From Lentinula raphanica (lineage: Eukaryota; Basidiomycota; Agaricomycetes; Agaricales; Omphalotaceae), in the NCBI GenBank assembly GCA_027919835.1, contig JANVFP010000021.1:372001-436000 (forward strand): a stretch of DNA of 64,000 nucleotides, in the 5' to 3' direction. This document shows positions 23,427 through 34,262 of this stretch, one piece after another (positions within the stretch are counted from its first letter, which is position 1; each line of letters starts with the position of its first letter). Position numbers and translations under genes: made by a program. Below the pieces are notes generated by a model. The model worked only from the letters and a program-made list of their open reading frames with translations, was not told the origin of the DNA and made no database searches.

Positions 23427-26400
23427 CTATGTGGGTAATCCCCTGGCATATCTCGCACCCCCGCCAAAGACTGCCTCCAGCACTTTCCATAACGCGCCTT
23501 CGGTGCCTCCTTGATGACCTGCCGCACCAAAGCCAGGGAAACCTTCCCCGCCACCACCTAGATTGTTGAATGAGCTCCAAGCGCGACGATCGTAGTAGGT
23601 AGCTCCTCCGTATGGTTCGTTCATTTGCTGGGCAATATGTGGTGCCAACATGACGCCTACGAGCACCGATAGGGAGCTATATATAAGTGTCGGCGGTATA
23701 TATGAGGTGATGTTCAGGTGGGCCGGAAGACGAGGAATGCGTGCTGAAAGACGTCGAAGGGACGATGAGGCTTTAGACGGTTCTTTCTTCTCCTCTTCCT
23801 CCTCCAGATCTTCATCAAGCGCTTCGTCAGCTACGGCAGTAGCTAAGAGCCGTTCCACAACGCCGCAGTCAATGCCTGCGGCGCGTTGGACCCGTGCCCA
23901 TTCTTTCATGATATTCTTAGGCACAGAGAGACCAGTTCCAGGAGAATTATGCATCAGGATGTCCTTGATGTCCATACCGTCTCCTCCCTCAAGCGAGCGA
24001 TGCCACCTGCGCAAGACTGCAAACTCGGCTTGTTCTTCTTTCTCCCTTTGTTCCTCCGCTTCGCGAGCCTTCTCAGCTTGAGATGTAGAAGGACCAGGGT
24101 AAGCAGGAGGTTCATCGGATGGGACAGCGGGTGTAGGCGTAGGCGTGCTCGAAGAGACCGTTGACTTGTCTTCCTCCTCAGGCTCGTCAGTTTGAATGTC
24201 CATCTCCGCCATGACTCGCTCGACTGGCGGTGAGGGAAGAGGTTCAGGATCAGTTTGCAAACTCGCGCTACGCCAGAAACCATCTTCAGAATCAGGATCG
24301 AAGAAGGCAGCCGGATCGTATTGGATAGCACAGTCAGCGTATTCCTGTTCAACTATAAGCAAGTGCTTGAATGGTGAGATCGGTTGAGTTAGCATACCTT
24401 GTCATCTTCGAATTCTTCAATCCTGCGTTCGGTGTACCTTTTAGGAGTAGGAAGCTCTGTCTGGGCCTTGCTAGCTACCTTGCGCCTGGTTCGCTTGATG
24501 ATCGTAGTGATAAAGTTGCCTTCTTCGTCATTATCATCGACGACCTCCTCGACTACTGTGTCTTCACCCTCAGTATCGTCTTCATCATCACCGGCGTCCC
24601 CTCGCTCGGCCCTCTCTCGTTCTTCTCTCTCTAGCTGACTTCGCAATTCCGCCCCTAAACTCTTGCTGATTGTGTTATTTCGACTATTCATCCCGGAGCC
24701 AGGCATCCCAATCGTCCCCAGCCCGCTGCTCATGCCACTACGCATTTCGTCCATCTCAAATCTCAATCTGTCAATAGTTTCTTTCAGTCCCAGATTCTCC
24801 GTCTTTTGTTGTACGAGCTCCGCACAACCTTCGCGAGCTTCTTCCACCTCTCGCTCCAACTTCAAGACCCGTTCTTCCCATTCTTTTTCTCTTTCAGTCA
24901 TCTTGCCAATCTCGACATCATGAAGACTAGCTTGGTCAAGAAGAGAACGGATATGGTCTTCACGAGATCGGAGATCTTGTCTGTATCTTTCCGAGATAGC
25001 GGTCTGTTCTGAGTATTGCTTGTGAAGCGCATGAAGAGAATCTCTGCTGGCAGAAAGTTCTTTGGTAAGCCGCGCAACTTCGGATTCAAGACTGCTGATT
25101 TGAGCAGAATTATTGCGCTAAACGAATAACACTTATATTGAGCATGCTTGAAAACAAGTTGATGAATGAGTTACCTCTTTTGCTCGCAATTCCTTTTCAT
25201 CTCTCTTGCTTCGTACAAGCTCGCTTTTCAATTCCTCCAGTTTGTATTGGAGCTCTTCCAGTTCAGATTCATGTTCGCCAATCTTTCTTGATAAAGTGCG
25301 TTCTGCATCTTGCAACCGTTTCGCGAGTTCCGTGTTGGCCCGTTGAAGAGCCTCAAGTCTTTCACCGGGGAGAAGAGAAGCAGTTGAGGAAGTGGTGGAT
25401 CGAGAGCCGTGTTCTGGGTCAAAAACGAGATGCGTGTACATGCTTCCATCCTGGTCGTCCTCCGAATCGTCAGAGTCTGACAGGTGCGGCATAGGGATTC
25501 TGGAGACGGAATCTGCAAAGTCATAGTCCATTCTCGGCAGACGAGTGGTACTATCCTCTGGAGAACTGGAACCGCCCTCAACGAGAAAACGATCTCTGGA
25601 GGGTGATGATGCACCAGGAGAGATAGTACCTGGAGGTGACAAGGGAAATGTGGTTGATGAAGGCGTGGTGACTGACTGAGACCCTGCGCGAGACCTTGGT
25701 TGTCTCATCGTTCCTGAAGTTCCGTCAGAGTCACCACCGGCACCTCCGCTAGAATACCCTCTCCCGGGTGAAGCATCACTCTTTCTTCTATGCGGAGGGG
25801 GCCGTCTCGTGTACGCCGAAGGAGGATTAGAAGATAGAGGGGCAGAGCGCTGGCGTTTGTCCAGTGGAGTTTGAGGTTGACTAGGTGTTGGGGGAGCCTG
25901 ACCAGATCGAGAAGGAGGGCGAGAAGGATATCTGCTGGTACCGTTGGAACCAGAGGAAGAATCCGAAGATGTAGACAAGGCCCTCGGCCGCCCTCTTGGT
26001 TCCGACCCGCTGGATGTAGAAGCCGCCTTGGTCTTGTTCAGTGTGCTAAGTTGAGCCACAAGCGCAAGCAAGGCATCAGAATCAACCATGTGAGGTATAT
26101 CACTTGGGGTAGCCTCGAATGCTGAAATCACATTTTGAAGATACTCTTCGTCAGACGGTGTAAGGGACATTAGATCTGGAAATCAAACAGGATGAACTGT
26201 CAAGGTATCCTAGCTATTGTGGGAAGCTAACCTCTTTCCTCAAGTGCTTTGAATATATCTGGTAGAAACCGGACTGGTATCACAGTAGTATTATCCCGTT
26301 TTTCAGCATGGGGGTGACTAGCGAATATGGTTGCAAGGGTTTCATCGAGGTCTGCTATGCTCTCGCGAGAGCGACCATAGAAGTTGTCCTGCAGAGTTGA

Positions 26401-26442
26401 GTGAGTGTTTATTAGAACAGAATTCGAGGGGGAATGTACCAT
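23427..26442 (-). CDS. Large coiled-coil protein with C-terminal membrane anchor, possible KASH/Kms-like nuclear envelope protein
   Basis: The first ATG in frame is at 26442 (the upstream in-frame codon is TTG). The order is: an N-terminal helical, possibly EF-hand-like segment (SIADLDETLATIFASH, LTPSDEEYLQNVISAFEATP), a long Ser/Pro/Arg-rich region, long coiled coils (LEALQRANTELAKRLQDAE ... KLEELKSELVRSK, and EKEWEERVLKLEREVEEA), an acidic part, and near the C-terminus one transmembrane helix (IPPTLIYSSLSVLVGVML). A tail of about 75 residues follows, ending YARGLPT. Introns fall near 24365-24410, 25105-25170 and 26170-26230. EF-hand-like segment, coiled coil and tail anchor is the plan of KASH5 and Kms-type LINC proteins, but no diagnostic KASH sequence is certain. 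Its neighbour is a spindle-checkpoint kinase, which proves nothing. Confidence 0.6.
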
Positions 26443-27279
26443 TGTATTGCCTGCTTTATTGCTATTCAAAATTGTTTAATCCTTCGTTTACGCGGTATCA
26501 AAATTCGCTGGGGGTATAGTAGTTCCAGTTCTGTGTATATTCTCTCTTGACGAGCGTAAAGGGTAGAGAGAGAGCGGAGGAAAGTCGCTGAAGTAGTTGT
26601 GGTATGAGGTCAAAGAAGTTCGAGTTGTTCGAATGTCATTGTTCCAAGAAACTCAATTTAGGTTGATTGTGTTTGTTTATACACCATCACGTGCCTCGCA
26701 CTCCGCCGGTCCCGACACGCCCCGACGCTTTTGTTTAATTGTTTTCGTGAAACGACGATGCTCTCTTACAACTACGAGACTTGTTTCTTCTGCAACGAAA
26801 GCTACTGTAACGCGTCAATGGTACATTGATTAGGATGCGACCTCAAGCACTCGCCGTAGCCAACTGCTAGCCTCTCCTCCCCATCATCTAGAGTCGCTCG
26901 AAAGGGCAACACCAACTCTCGAATGGTTAGGTTGTCAGGAACGACGTTTGCAGATGGTTAAGGGTGGTACTCGAGTATCGTTCTTCCTTCCAAGAGCGTA
27001 TTTCCGTTCCGGAGGCAACACCAATAGAGAAAAGCGACAAGTTATCGCTTTCGCAGTCTCTCCAAGGACTTCATCCACTGCAAGGACTGTGCTGGATATA
27101 TGGAGTAGTATTAGAGACGTACAATTAATAGACCCTACTTCAGGAAATCCTTTGTCGTACAGTATCTTGATTCAAGTACGCTGCATGTTTCTGGGGTCGC
27201 CATCACCACTGAACGTCTCGGACAAGCGCCGACATATGTTCAATGTTAACTTCCTTCTCTACCGCGACGTTAGCGTATC
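26443..27279. promoter_or_regulatory. Divergent intergenic region between the coiled-coil and SET genes
   Basis: About 840 bp containing both upstream regions. A possible unassigned exon on the plus strand is listed separately (26901-27178). Confidence 0.4.
26901..27178 (+). CDS. Possible exon of an unidentified gene
   Basis: The plus-strand frame reads continuously from LERATPTLEWLGCQ through RRLQMVKGGTRVSFFLP and QVIAFAVSPRTSSTARTVL to LIDPTSGNPLSYSILIQ, with codon use that looks coding. No certain ATG or splice partner is visible. A second frame further on (about 27120-27246) also reads like protein and ends at a TAA just before the SET gene. It may be a small multi-exon gene squeezed upstream of the SET gene. 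I do not recognise the family. Confidence 0.28.
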
Positions 27280-29068
27280 ATGGAGTACAAGATAGCGACG
27301 CTCCTCAGCTGGTGCACAAGCAAAGGCATCGAAATCGACCCAAGAATTCACATTGCTCCAGATGCCACAGGACTTGCAGTTTATTCTGGCGCAGCATTGA
27401 TTGAACCATCACAAACAAGTGAAGATATCATCATATCCATCCATGATCCTCAGCTCATTTCTCCACTAACCCATGCTTTAGTCGTCAAAATACCCCCAAA
27501 AGCCGTATTATCTGTGAAATCTTGCTCGGCATCTCGAATCATCGAAAGTAGACCATACGGACTTGACGCGCAACTCGCCCTTTCTCTGGCACTCCTGATA
27601 GAAATGTAAGAATGCTTTGGACCGTTTTGAGTTGTCCTAGATCCAATACGTGTTTAGACAACGAGGAACAAGCTCGCCATGGTACGGATACCTCCAATCG
27701 TTCTCGGACTCAATGGTCGATCTACCAATCTTCTGGGACCTCGAAATTGAAGGGAGATCACTCCAAGACGGTTTGGAAGCTCTGGGATGGCTCAAAGGAA
27801 CAGAGGTACAGAAGCTGTTATCTGGAGCAGACGGAACTCCTCTCATAGTAGGTTCAATCCGCGAATTCTCGATACTACTCGTGATGATGGTTCACAAAGT
27901 AGGAGTCCATCCGCAACTATTTCGATGAGATCGTTATACCAACCACGGCTCGTTGTTCCATAGCAAAACCAACATTTCACCAATTTGCTTGGGCTTATTC
28001 CCTCGTTTCTTCAAGAGCTTTCTTGGTCGACGCCTATCATGGCCTATCAATGGTCCCTATTGCCGATGCGTCAGTGTGTACCATTGCATCTTGGGACCAG
28101 TCCTGACGTTGAGCATGATTATAGGTTCAACCATACATATGACCATCATGTTCATTTAGAGGCAAGTCGAATCTCTAGCAATTCCGATGCGTCTCACATT
28201 CCAATAGACCGAGTATGAAGTCTGTCCGGAATGTGGCTCCCTTCAACAGTGTCTGCACGATCGAGATGCCGAGCTTCCATTAATCTCAAAAGCCTCTAAC
28301 GATGCACCTGTAGAAGTCGACCATACATACGACATGGTCTCAAACACAACCATCCCCGCATATTCCGAGATATTCAACACATACGGCGAGACTCTGAGTA
28401 ACGCCCAGCTTCTCACACAATATGGGTTCACCTTGGATGTAAACGAGAACGACCGTATCATGTGGGGTTTCGATGAACTAGTCCACCTCCTCGAAGCAGA
28501 AGTCAGCTCCGCAAGTCGTCCTAGAAAATCTGTGGGATTCACCTGGGATGAACTGGAAGCTGCTTTCGACAAGAGCATATTGTCCGAATCAGTGCTAATC
28601 TTTGAGCCTTTTGATACGGCCTTTTGTATCAATTGCGAAGGCAGGGTATCGTGGCAACTCTGGCTCGTGGTGACCTCCCATGTATGTGCCCAAGTGGTCG
28701 GATCTGCAGACGAAATCTTCGATCTGTCCCACAAATTAGCACAGTGTCAGATTCAAAAGGAAAATGAGGAGGAGGAAGTCAACTCCCGTAGCAGTGATAG
28801 TGGTTCGCTTGCACGACCCATTGCAACCACCATCGTGAACCTCTGCCAACAGCGCAAGGATCGACTAGGAGCCGGCACAGATGAAGAACACCTTGGGAAT
28901 CTGATCGATGTTCGTTCCCTATCCTGGTCCAGTCATGTTCCGCCTAAAATCTTCCACCTACAGGAACTGGAATCATCTCAACCCAGAACAAAATCTGCTC
29001 TATTGCAAGTGATCACAGAACTTTCGATACTCAACAGCTGTGCAAGCGCATGGCAAGAGGGAGAATGA
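27280..29068 (+). CDS. SET-domain protein lysine methyltransferase (Rubisco-LSMT/RKM/SETD6-like)
   Basis: The ATG at 27280 starts MEYKIATLLSWCTSKGIEIDP, the usual opening of this class. Exons continue through LDAQLALSLALLIEM, then SPWYGYLQSF ... LPIFWD, and a split SET core: FAWAYSLVSSRAFLVDAYHGLSMVPIADA joined to FNHTYDHHVHLE. This corresponds to the RxF ... DxxNH-type SAM and lysine-binding segment. A region with YEVCPECGSLQQC follows, then EIFNTYGETLSNAQLLTQYGF, which matches the NSYG...N..LL..YGF motif of RKM/LSMT enzymes. The C-terminal part resembles the substrate-binding helical domain. Family members methylate ribosomal proteins, elongation factors or nuclear proteins; the substrate here is unknown. 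There are about five short introns. Confidence 0.82.
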
Positions 29069-29219
29069 AAATGGGAAAACGATTTCATTGTTTTTGTGTC
29101 TATAACGAATTATAAGTGCGCGTCATCGAATAGATGATCTACTCTAGGAGCCATTAAAAGGCTTGCCCGAAACGGTGATGAAGAGATGAAATTTTTACTG
29201 AATCTTTTCGATAATCAGT

Positions 29220-31026
29220 CTACTTCTCTATCTCTATACCGGAGTCACTGGGAGAGTCGGTGTTGTATACAGGACGAGCTTTGGCAAGGCCACGAGCGTT
29301 CTTGAAGAAGATAACATCGCCTTCGTCCTCGACGAACTGTAGTAGACTTCGAGTGAGCCTATGAACTGAGTTACGTTTGGTCTCTCATACCTTGCACTCT
29401 TTGAAAACACGGTAGACTTCGGCCCATCCAGCAGGTGCACCCTCTGTACGCATTCCAGCAGCTTCAAGTTTTCTCTTGAGATGTTCACCAGCTTCCCAAC
29501 TAACATAGTGCATCAGAATCGTGCAACACGCAAAGTCTGAATATACTTACGCATGATAATGAGGAATCTTGCTAGCAACGTGATGGCAAATGTGAGTCTC
29601 AGAGATTCCATGGGTAGCGAGTGCTCCGATCCAGCCCATGAAGCTGCCAAGATCACCGAGAAGACTGCGGTCGAGAGTAGCGAGGGCTCCTCGGGGGAAT
29701 GTGTGTTCAGGGGCACGGTAATGAGGAAGGAGAGGGTCAGTGTGTTGAAGGAACGTGATTAACACGAGCCAGTGGTTGACCCTAGAACGTGCTATATGAG
29801 ATGATCTTGTTTATCGAAACCGAAGAGAGGGAAACGTACCAAAGATAAGGAACGAGGTAAAGCACAAACACGTTTGTGAAACCATAAACGTAGATTGAGG
29901 AAATGACGCCAACAATCCAGAGTATGATTCCAACATCCGACATGATAATTTGGCTCCATTCCCTTTCCTTAAACATGATTGCGCCGGGGTTGAAGTCTAT
30001 GCTTGCCTGATAAGTAGTTCGGAATATGCATTGAAGGGACACATACGGTTAGAGCCTTTTGGATACTTCTGCCCAGATGCATTGAGTATCAAATAAGCTG
30101 GCCAGCCTCCAAGCTTTCAAGCGTTATACGTCAGTTTTTAGAGGGAGGATCAGAAATAAACTTTCCATACCAGGTACGAAGCAGAGCCGATCATGGCACC
30201 AATCGGAGAGTCTCCAAGAGCCTCCCATAGTTCCTTGCTAACCTCTTCAGTGACCCGAGAGCCCAACAAGTTTTCTTGCTCGGGGTTGAAAGGCTTCAAC
30301 CCCCACTGGGACCGGGTAGGAGGGACGAACACTTGATCTTTTGTCATATGACCAGTGGAGGCATGGTGTTGACCATGGGTAATACGCCATGAGTGATATG
30401 GCACACCAAGTCTATTGAAGTGCATAAAGTCAGGACATACGTGACAATCACATGCGAGGTGCACAATGAACGCGAAGGAAAAAAATGCGTTACGCAGGGT
30501 AGACGACCATATGGATACTCACGCGGAATGAAGGACCCATCCTACTGAGTTATTGATGAACTTGGACTCGGAGAAGGCTTGGTGACCACACTCATGAGCG
30601 ACGACCCAAAGACCGGTGGCGAATAGGCCAGTCCAGAAGCCGTACAAAGCCCAGATGGCGAAACGAGCGAAGGGATAGAGTAGGGGGTGCGGAAGGGAAA
30701 TAGACTCAGTCTTCACGAATGAATCCGCGAACGTCGCGATATTATAGACAGCGGTAATGACCGCAACGTCCATCACACTGCCAAGGACATTCAGCACCGA
30801 CCGCGTCGCAACAATGTGGTGAGCCACTCACATGTATAGTGAAGACCTGAGCGCAGAGCGTTTATGGCAATGAGCTCTGTCAGAGGAAGGATAGAGCATA
30901 TTAGGTCGACGACCAACTTGAAAAGAGCAAAGCGACGTACGGTATAACACCCAACAAGTCCTTGACGGAGAAGTCTGGGATGACAACCGGCTCCTGCTCG
31001 ACGACGATTTCTCTTTGTGCACCCAT
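29220..31026 (-). CDS. Delta-12 fatty acid desaturase (oleate desaturase, FAD2-like)
   Basis: Start MGAQREIVVEQEPVVIPDFSV at 31026, stop at 29220, in about eight exons. The three histidine boxes of membrane desaturases are present: HECGH (in WVVAHECGHQAFSES), HGQHH (in WRITHGQHHASTGH) and HVASKIPHYH (in ETHICHHVASKIPHYHA). Hydrophobic pairs include FARFAIWALYGFWTGLFATGLW and VGIILWIVGVISSIYVYG. The substrate-side segment LVLITFLQHTDPLLPHY is typical of fungal delta-12 enzymes. The protein should sit in the endoplasmic reticulum and convert oleoyl to linoleoyl groups with cytochrome b5 as electron donor. A delta-15 or bifunctional enzyme cannot be excluded from sequence reading alone. Confidence 0.92.
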
Positions 31027-31430
31027 GATTTAAACGACGACGGAAGGGAGCGAGAGTCTAGAAGAAAAGGATGAAGGAGGTTGAAATCTAAGGACAACCT
31101 GCAATCAAGGGACTAGCAGTTTTGCAAAAAATTCGCGGCCTATAATTATGGGGAATTCGGCATTTTCCGGCAGCCTTTTGTCCGTTTACTTTGGGGACAA
31201 CTCGAATTTTGCGAATTTAATATGCCCCAATGGACCCGAGCAGATTCGCCCAGGCGATGCTCGTCTGAGCCAGAGACCCCGGGTAACATCGATAGGATGG
31301 TATATGTACAAGTACAATCAGCTGCTCTACGCTAACCCCACTACTGCAACGCCTTCAATTGTCGTGCCAAACCCTCTAGGAAAGAAAACCCATCCTGTGC
31401 GGAGCAAGGTAAAAAGAAGAGGACGACGCG

Positions 31431-33325
31431 TCAGGGAAGGTTCTGATCCATCATCCATCGAAATCTGACCTTCGTGATTGTTCGTCCACTGCTTCGGTTG
31501 GTCACTCTTCCAAAATCTTGCACCATCGTAGCTAGCTGCCTGTTGTTTTTCGCCTTTCCAACATCTCGCTGTAATCTAGCGACTACACCCAGCTTTGTAT
31601 GAGACGTCTCAGTCTGGGTGCTAGATACATCCTTTGGGCGGGAAGTTCTGATTGCACATGTCAGATTAGGACTCAGTGACAAGTAGGACGTGCAGAATGA
31701 ATGTCTTACCGCATTGGGAGTACGAAAACTGAGGGATCTTCCAACTGTTTGTTCAAGGCATCCAGAAACGAGAATCCGTCCTTTATCAGAGTACGAGATG
31801 TGTTTGACTTCATTATCTTGATGAACTCCAGAACCAGATCTGAAAGAGCAGCGTTATCGGTCGCGCTTGAGACCTTGATCGTCAATTTTGCCAATTTGTA
31901 TGCTTTTGGTAACATATGTGCGGGTGGAACGCTATCATCGTTCTCTTGACCATCGGCGTTGCTGCTGATAACGGTGTGCTTGTCTGAGTCCCGTCGCGCG
32001 TCTTGTTTGGCCTGACGAACCGCTTTGGCGACGTTGGTGCGATCAGCCAAGGTTTGATTTTCACCAAGGTTCATCCGTCCCAGATCATCCAGGACCTTTG
32101 CGAGGTCGTCGGCTGCGGAAGCTTTGCTCTTCGGTTTTACGGATACCTATTGAGGAATCATCAAATCTCGCTGAACCATGGCATAGAGGTAGGTTTGTAC
32201 CGGTTTTGGAGGCGGCCAAATGAATTCACTACTTGGAGGGAAACCATGCGACTGCCCCAGCTCCCTGAACTCCTCGATCCAGTACTGATAATCCGGGCAT
32301 TCCTGGAACTTCAACTTTCTGCAGTATCTTAAGAGTTCCTCGAATTCGTTCGGTAGCCCACGACAGAGATCCTCCGGTCGCGCAAGTCGTTTCTCTCGTT
32401 TCAATATTTCATGCGCCGCGGAAGTCTTCGGTACACCGTTCCGTGTCCATGATAGGCCGCGAGGTGTGAGAAGATGGATGAGCATGAGTGAGACGGCCTC
32501 CAGGTCGTCTCGACGTGAGGGGACTGACGAACTGTTGAGATGAAGCTACGCGAAAAGAGCATTGATCTACCTTTGCCTCTACAATGAACGCCCACTGAGC
32601 TATACAAACCACGGAAATAGTCAACATTAGGTTTGGTGGCGTTACACCGAACACACCTGAACCAGTAATTCCCAATGAAGTCGCGTTTTGCCTTGCTGTC
32701 TGGGATATGACGATGCGTATAAGAATCGATATATCGTTTCGAGAACCCGAAATCAATCATGTAAATGGTCTTTTCATTTGGGGATAGACCGATGGTAGCG
32801 TTGCCCAATTGAATGTCACGATGTAGGATCCCTCTCGAATGCATGAATTCCAACCTCGATATCTGTCCGAAATCGCTGCTAGATATAGGAATGCCTGAGT
32901 TGAATGCCTAACTTACCATTTGCATCGCGATACAGCAAACGCTTCTCAGATCCATGGTTTCCTTTCCACTCCGCCGATACAAGCTATCCAAACTCGCGCC
33001 CAATAGATCGATTGCAAGGTAATCCCACATTCCTTCGACTCCCGAAGCCCACAGAGTCGGCATGCCTACGCCTCCTTGTAATGATGGGTAGAAGCCTCTT
33101 TCGTACCGATTTGTGGGGCACTCGTGATCGACACGTTGGACTTTGAGGGCAACAACTTGGCCGGTGTGAATATGCTTCGCCCTAAATATTGAGCCTGCAA
33201 ATGGATTGAGGAAAGCGGCGAGGAGTTGAGATAGGGACGAACATACCTGAGTACCCAGAGCCTAAACGCTCTTGCAACCACCAGTTCGCTATCAGATGAG
33301 GTATCTCTTCCTTGTCTGTTGCCAT
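31431..33325 (-). CDS. Casein kinase 1-like protein kinase with long C-terminal extension
   Basis: Start MATDKEEIPHLIANWW at 33325, then the P-loop RLGSGYSG across an intron and VVALKVQRVDHECP. The catalytic loop is HSRGILHRDIQLGNATIGL and the Mg loop IDFGFSKRY, followed by KRDFIGNYWFRCVRCN, where CK1 enzymes have a GTARYAS-like stretch. Next come LMLIHLLTPRGLSWTRN and YCRKLKFQECPDYQYWIEEFREL, the CK1-type end of the fold. An extension of about 230 residues follows, with two helical segments (AKLTIKVSSATDNAALSDLVLEF and VARLQRDVGKAKNNRQLATMV) that share no motif I know. Such CK1 relatives are multiplied in Agaricomycetes. The activation segment is atypical, so activity is not certain. The stop is at 31431. 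Confidence 0.82.
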
Positions 33326-34262
33326 CTCCTCGTGTTATGCTCGTCGACGGATTCAAAGTGATAGGCGTTTTGAAGGTAGACTAAATCAAGATCTGTGAAT
33401 AGTTTTCACTATAACTGAGTTTCGGTGAAAGTTTTTGAACCACGCTCAAGACCGCTCACCGCTGAGAAAACCATCAGATCATCGAGTGTAAGAGCAAGAG
33501 GGGTGAGTTGAAGTAGATTCAGACAAGGTGGTTGAAATTTGAAAAGTCGCGTCAAGCGGTCAACGCGTTGACTCATAAAGCACGTGGCCAGTTCAGGCGC
33601 TTATCTTGGCGTCTAACCAAATTTTCGTCCGACGTCGACGTTTAACTTTCAATTCGGATTCCTGAAGCTTTTGCCCAGCTCTCGACCTCTTTCTTCCATG
33701 CAAAGTCCATAAAACGCTACCATTTGCCAGAAAACCTACAGGTAAGTGCTTATACTACCCGTAATTCACTGCTTGTGCTGTTGTGATGCAAAAACAAAAT
33801 TCATTCGCAAAACTTGAAAGACTCAGCGGTGTGTGAGAGCACCTCAGTCGTGGTTCAAACTTTACAACCCCATCTGAATCCATTGTCTTCCATATTATCA
33901 GGAAGCACTCGTTCAGTCTAGCTGATACTGCCTTTTGGTCCACAGAATCTCCGTTTTCATTGGCTTCCAAAAATTCTTACACCAGTTCTAGAACACCGTC
34001 CTTCCGTTGCCCGTGTTCGAGAGGACAGTTCGAGGATGATTCGAGTAGCAGAACCTAGCGCCATACCACCGTATAGACTGTTCTAGCCTGAACTTTGTGC
34101 AAAAGTTGTACGGTAGATAGATACACCAAGCATATGGATGGAATGTTCTAGACTCAGCTTCCTAATCTCTCCGTCGAAATTTAGAGACAAACAGTCACTT
34201 CGGATATAAAAGGTCTCTCAGAATTATTCCATCCAACAATCACCTCTTTGTCTTCTACAATC
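33326..34262. promoter_or_regulatory. Divergent intergenic region between CK1-like kinase and pyruvate decarboxylase
   Basis: About 940 bp. It contains a TATA box of the decarboxylase gene (34205-34211). A 71-codon open frame on the minus strand (33755-33970) has no motif. Confidence 0.45.
34205..34211 (+). promoter_or_regulatory. TATA box of the pyruvate decarboxylase gene
   Basis: TATAAAA lies 51 bp upstream of the ATG, consistent with a strongly expressed glycolytic-type gene. Confidence 0.6.
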
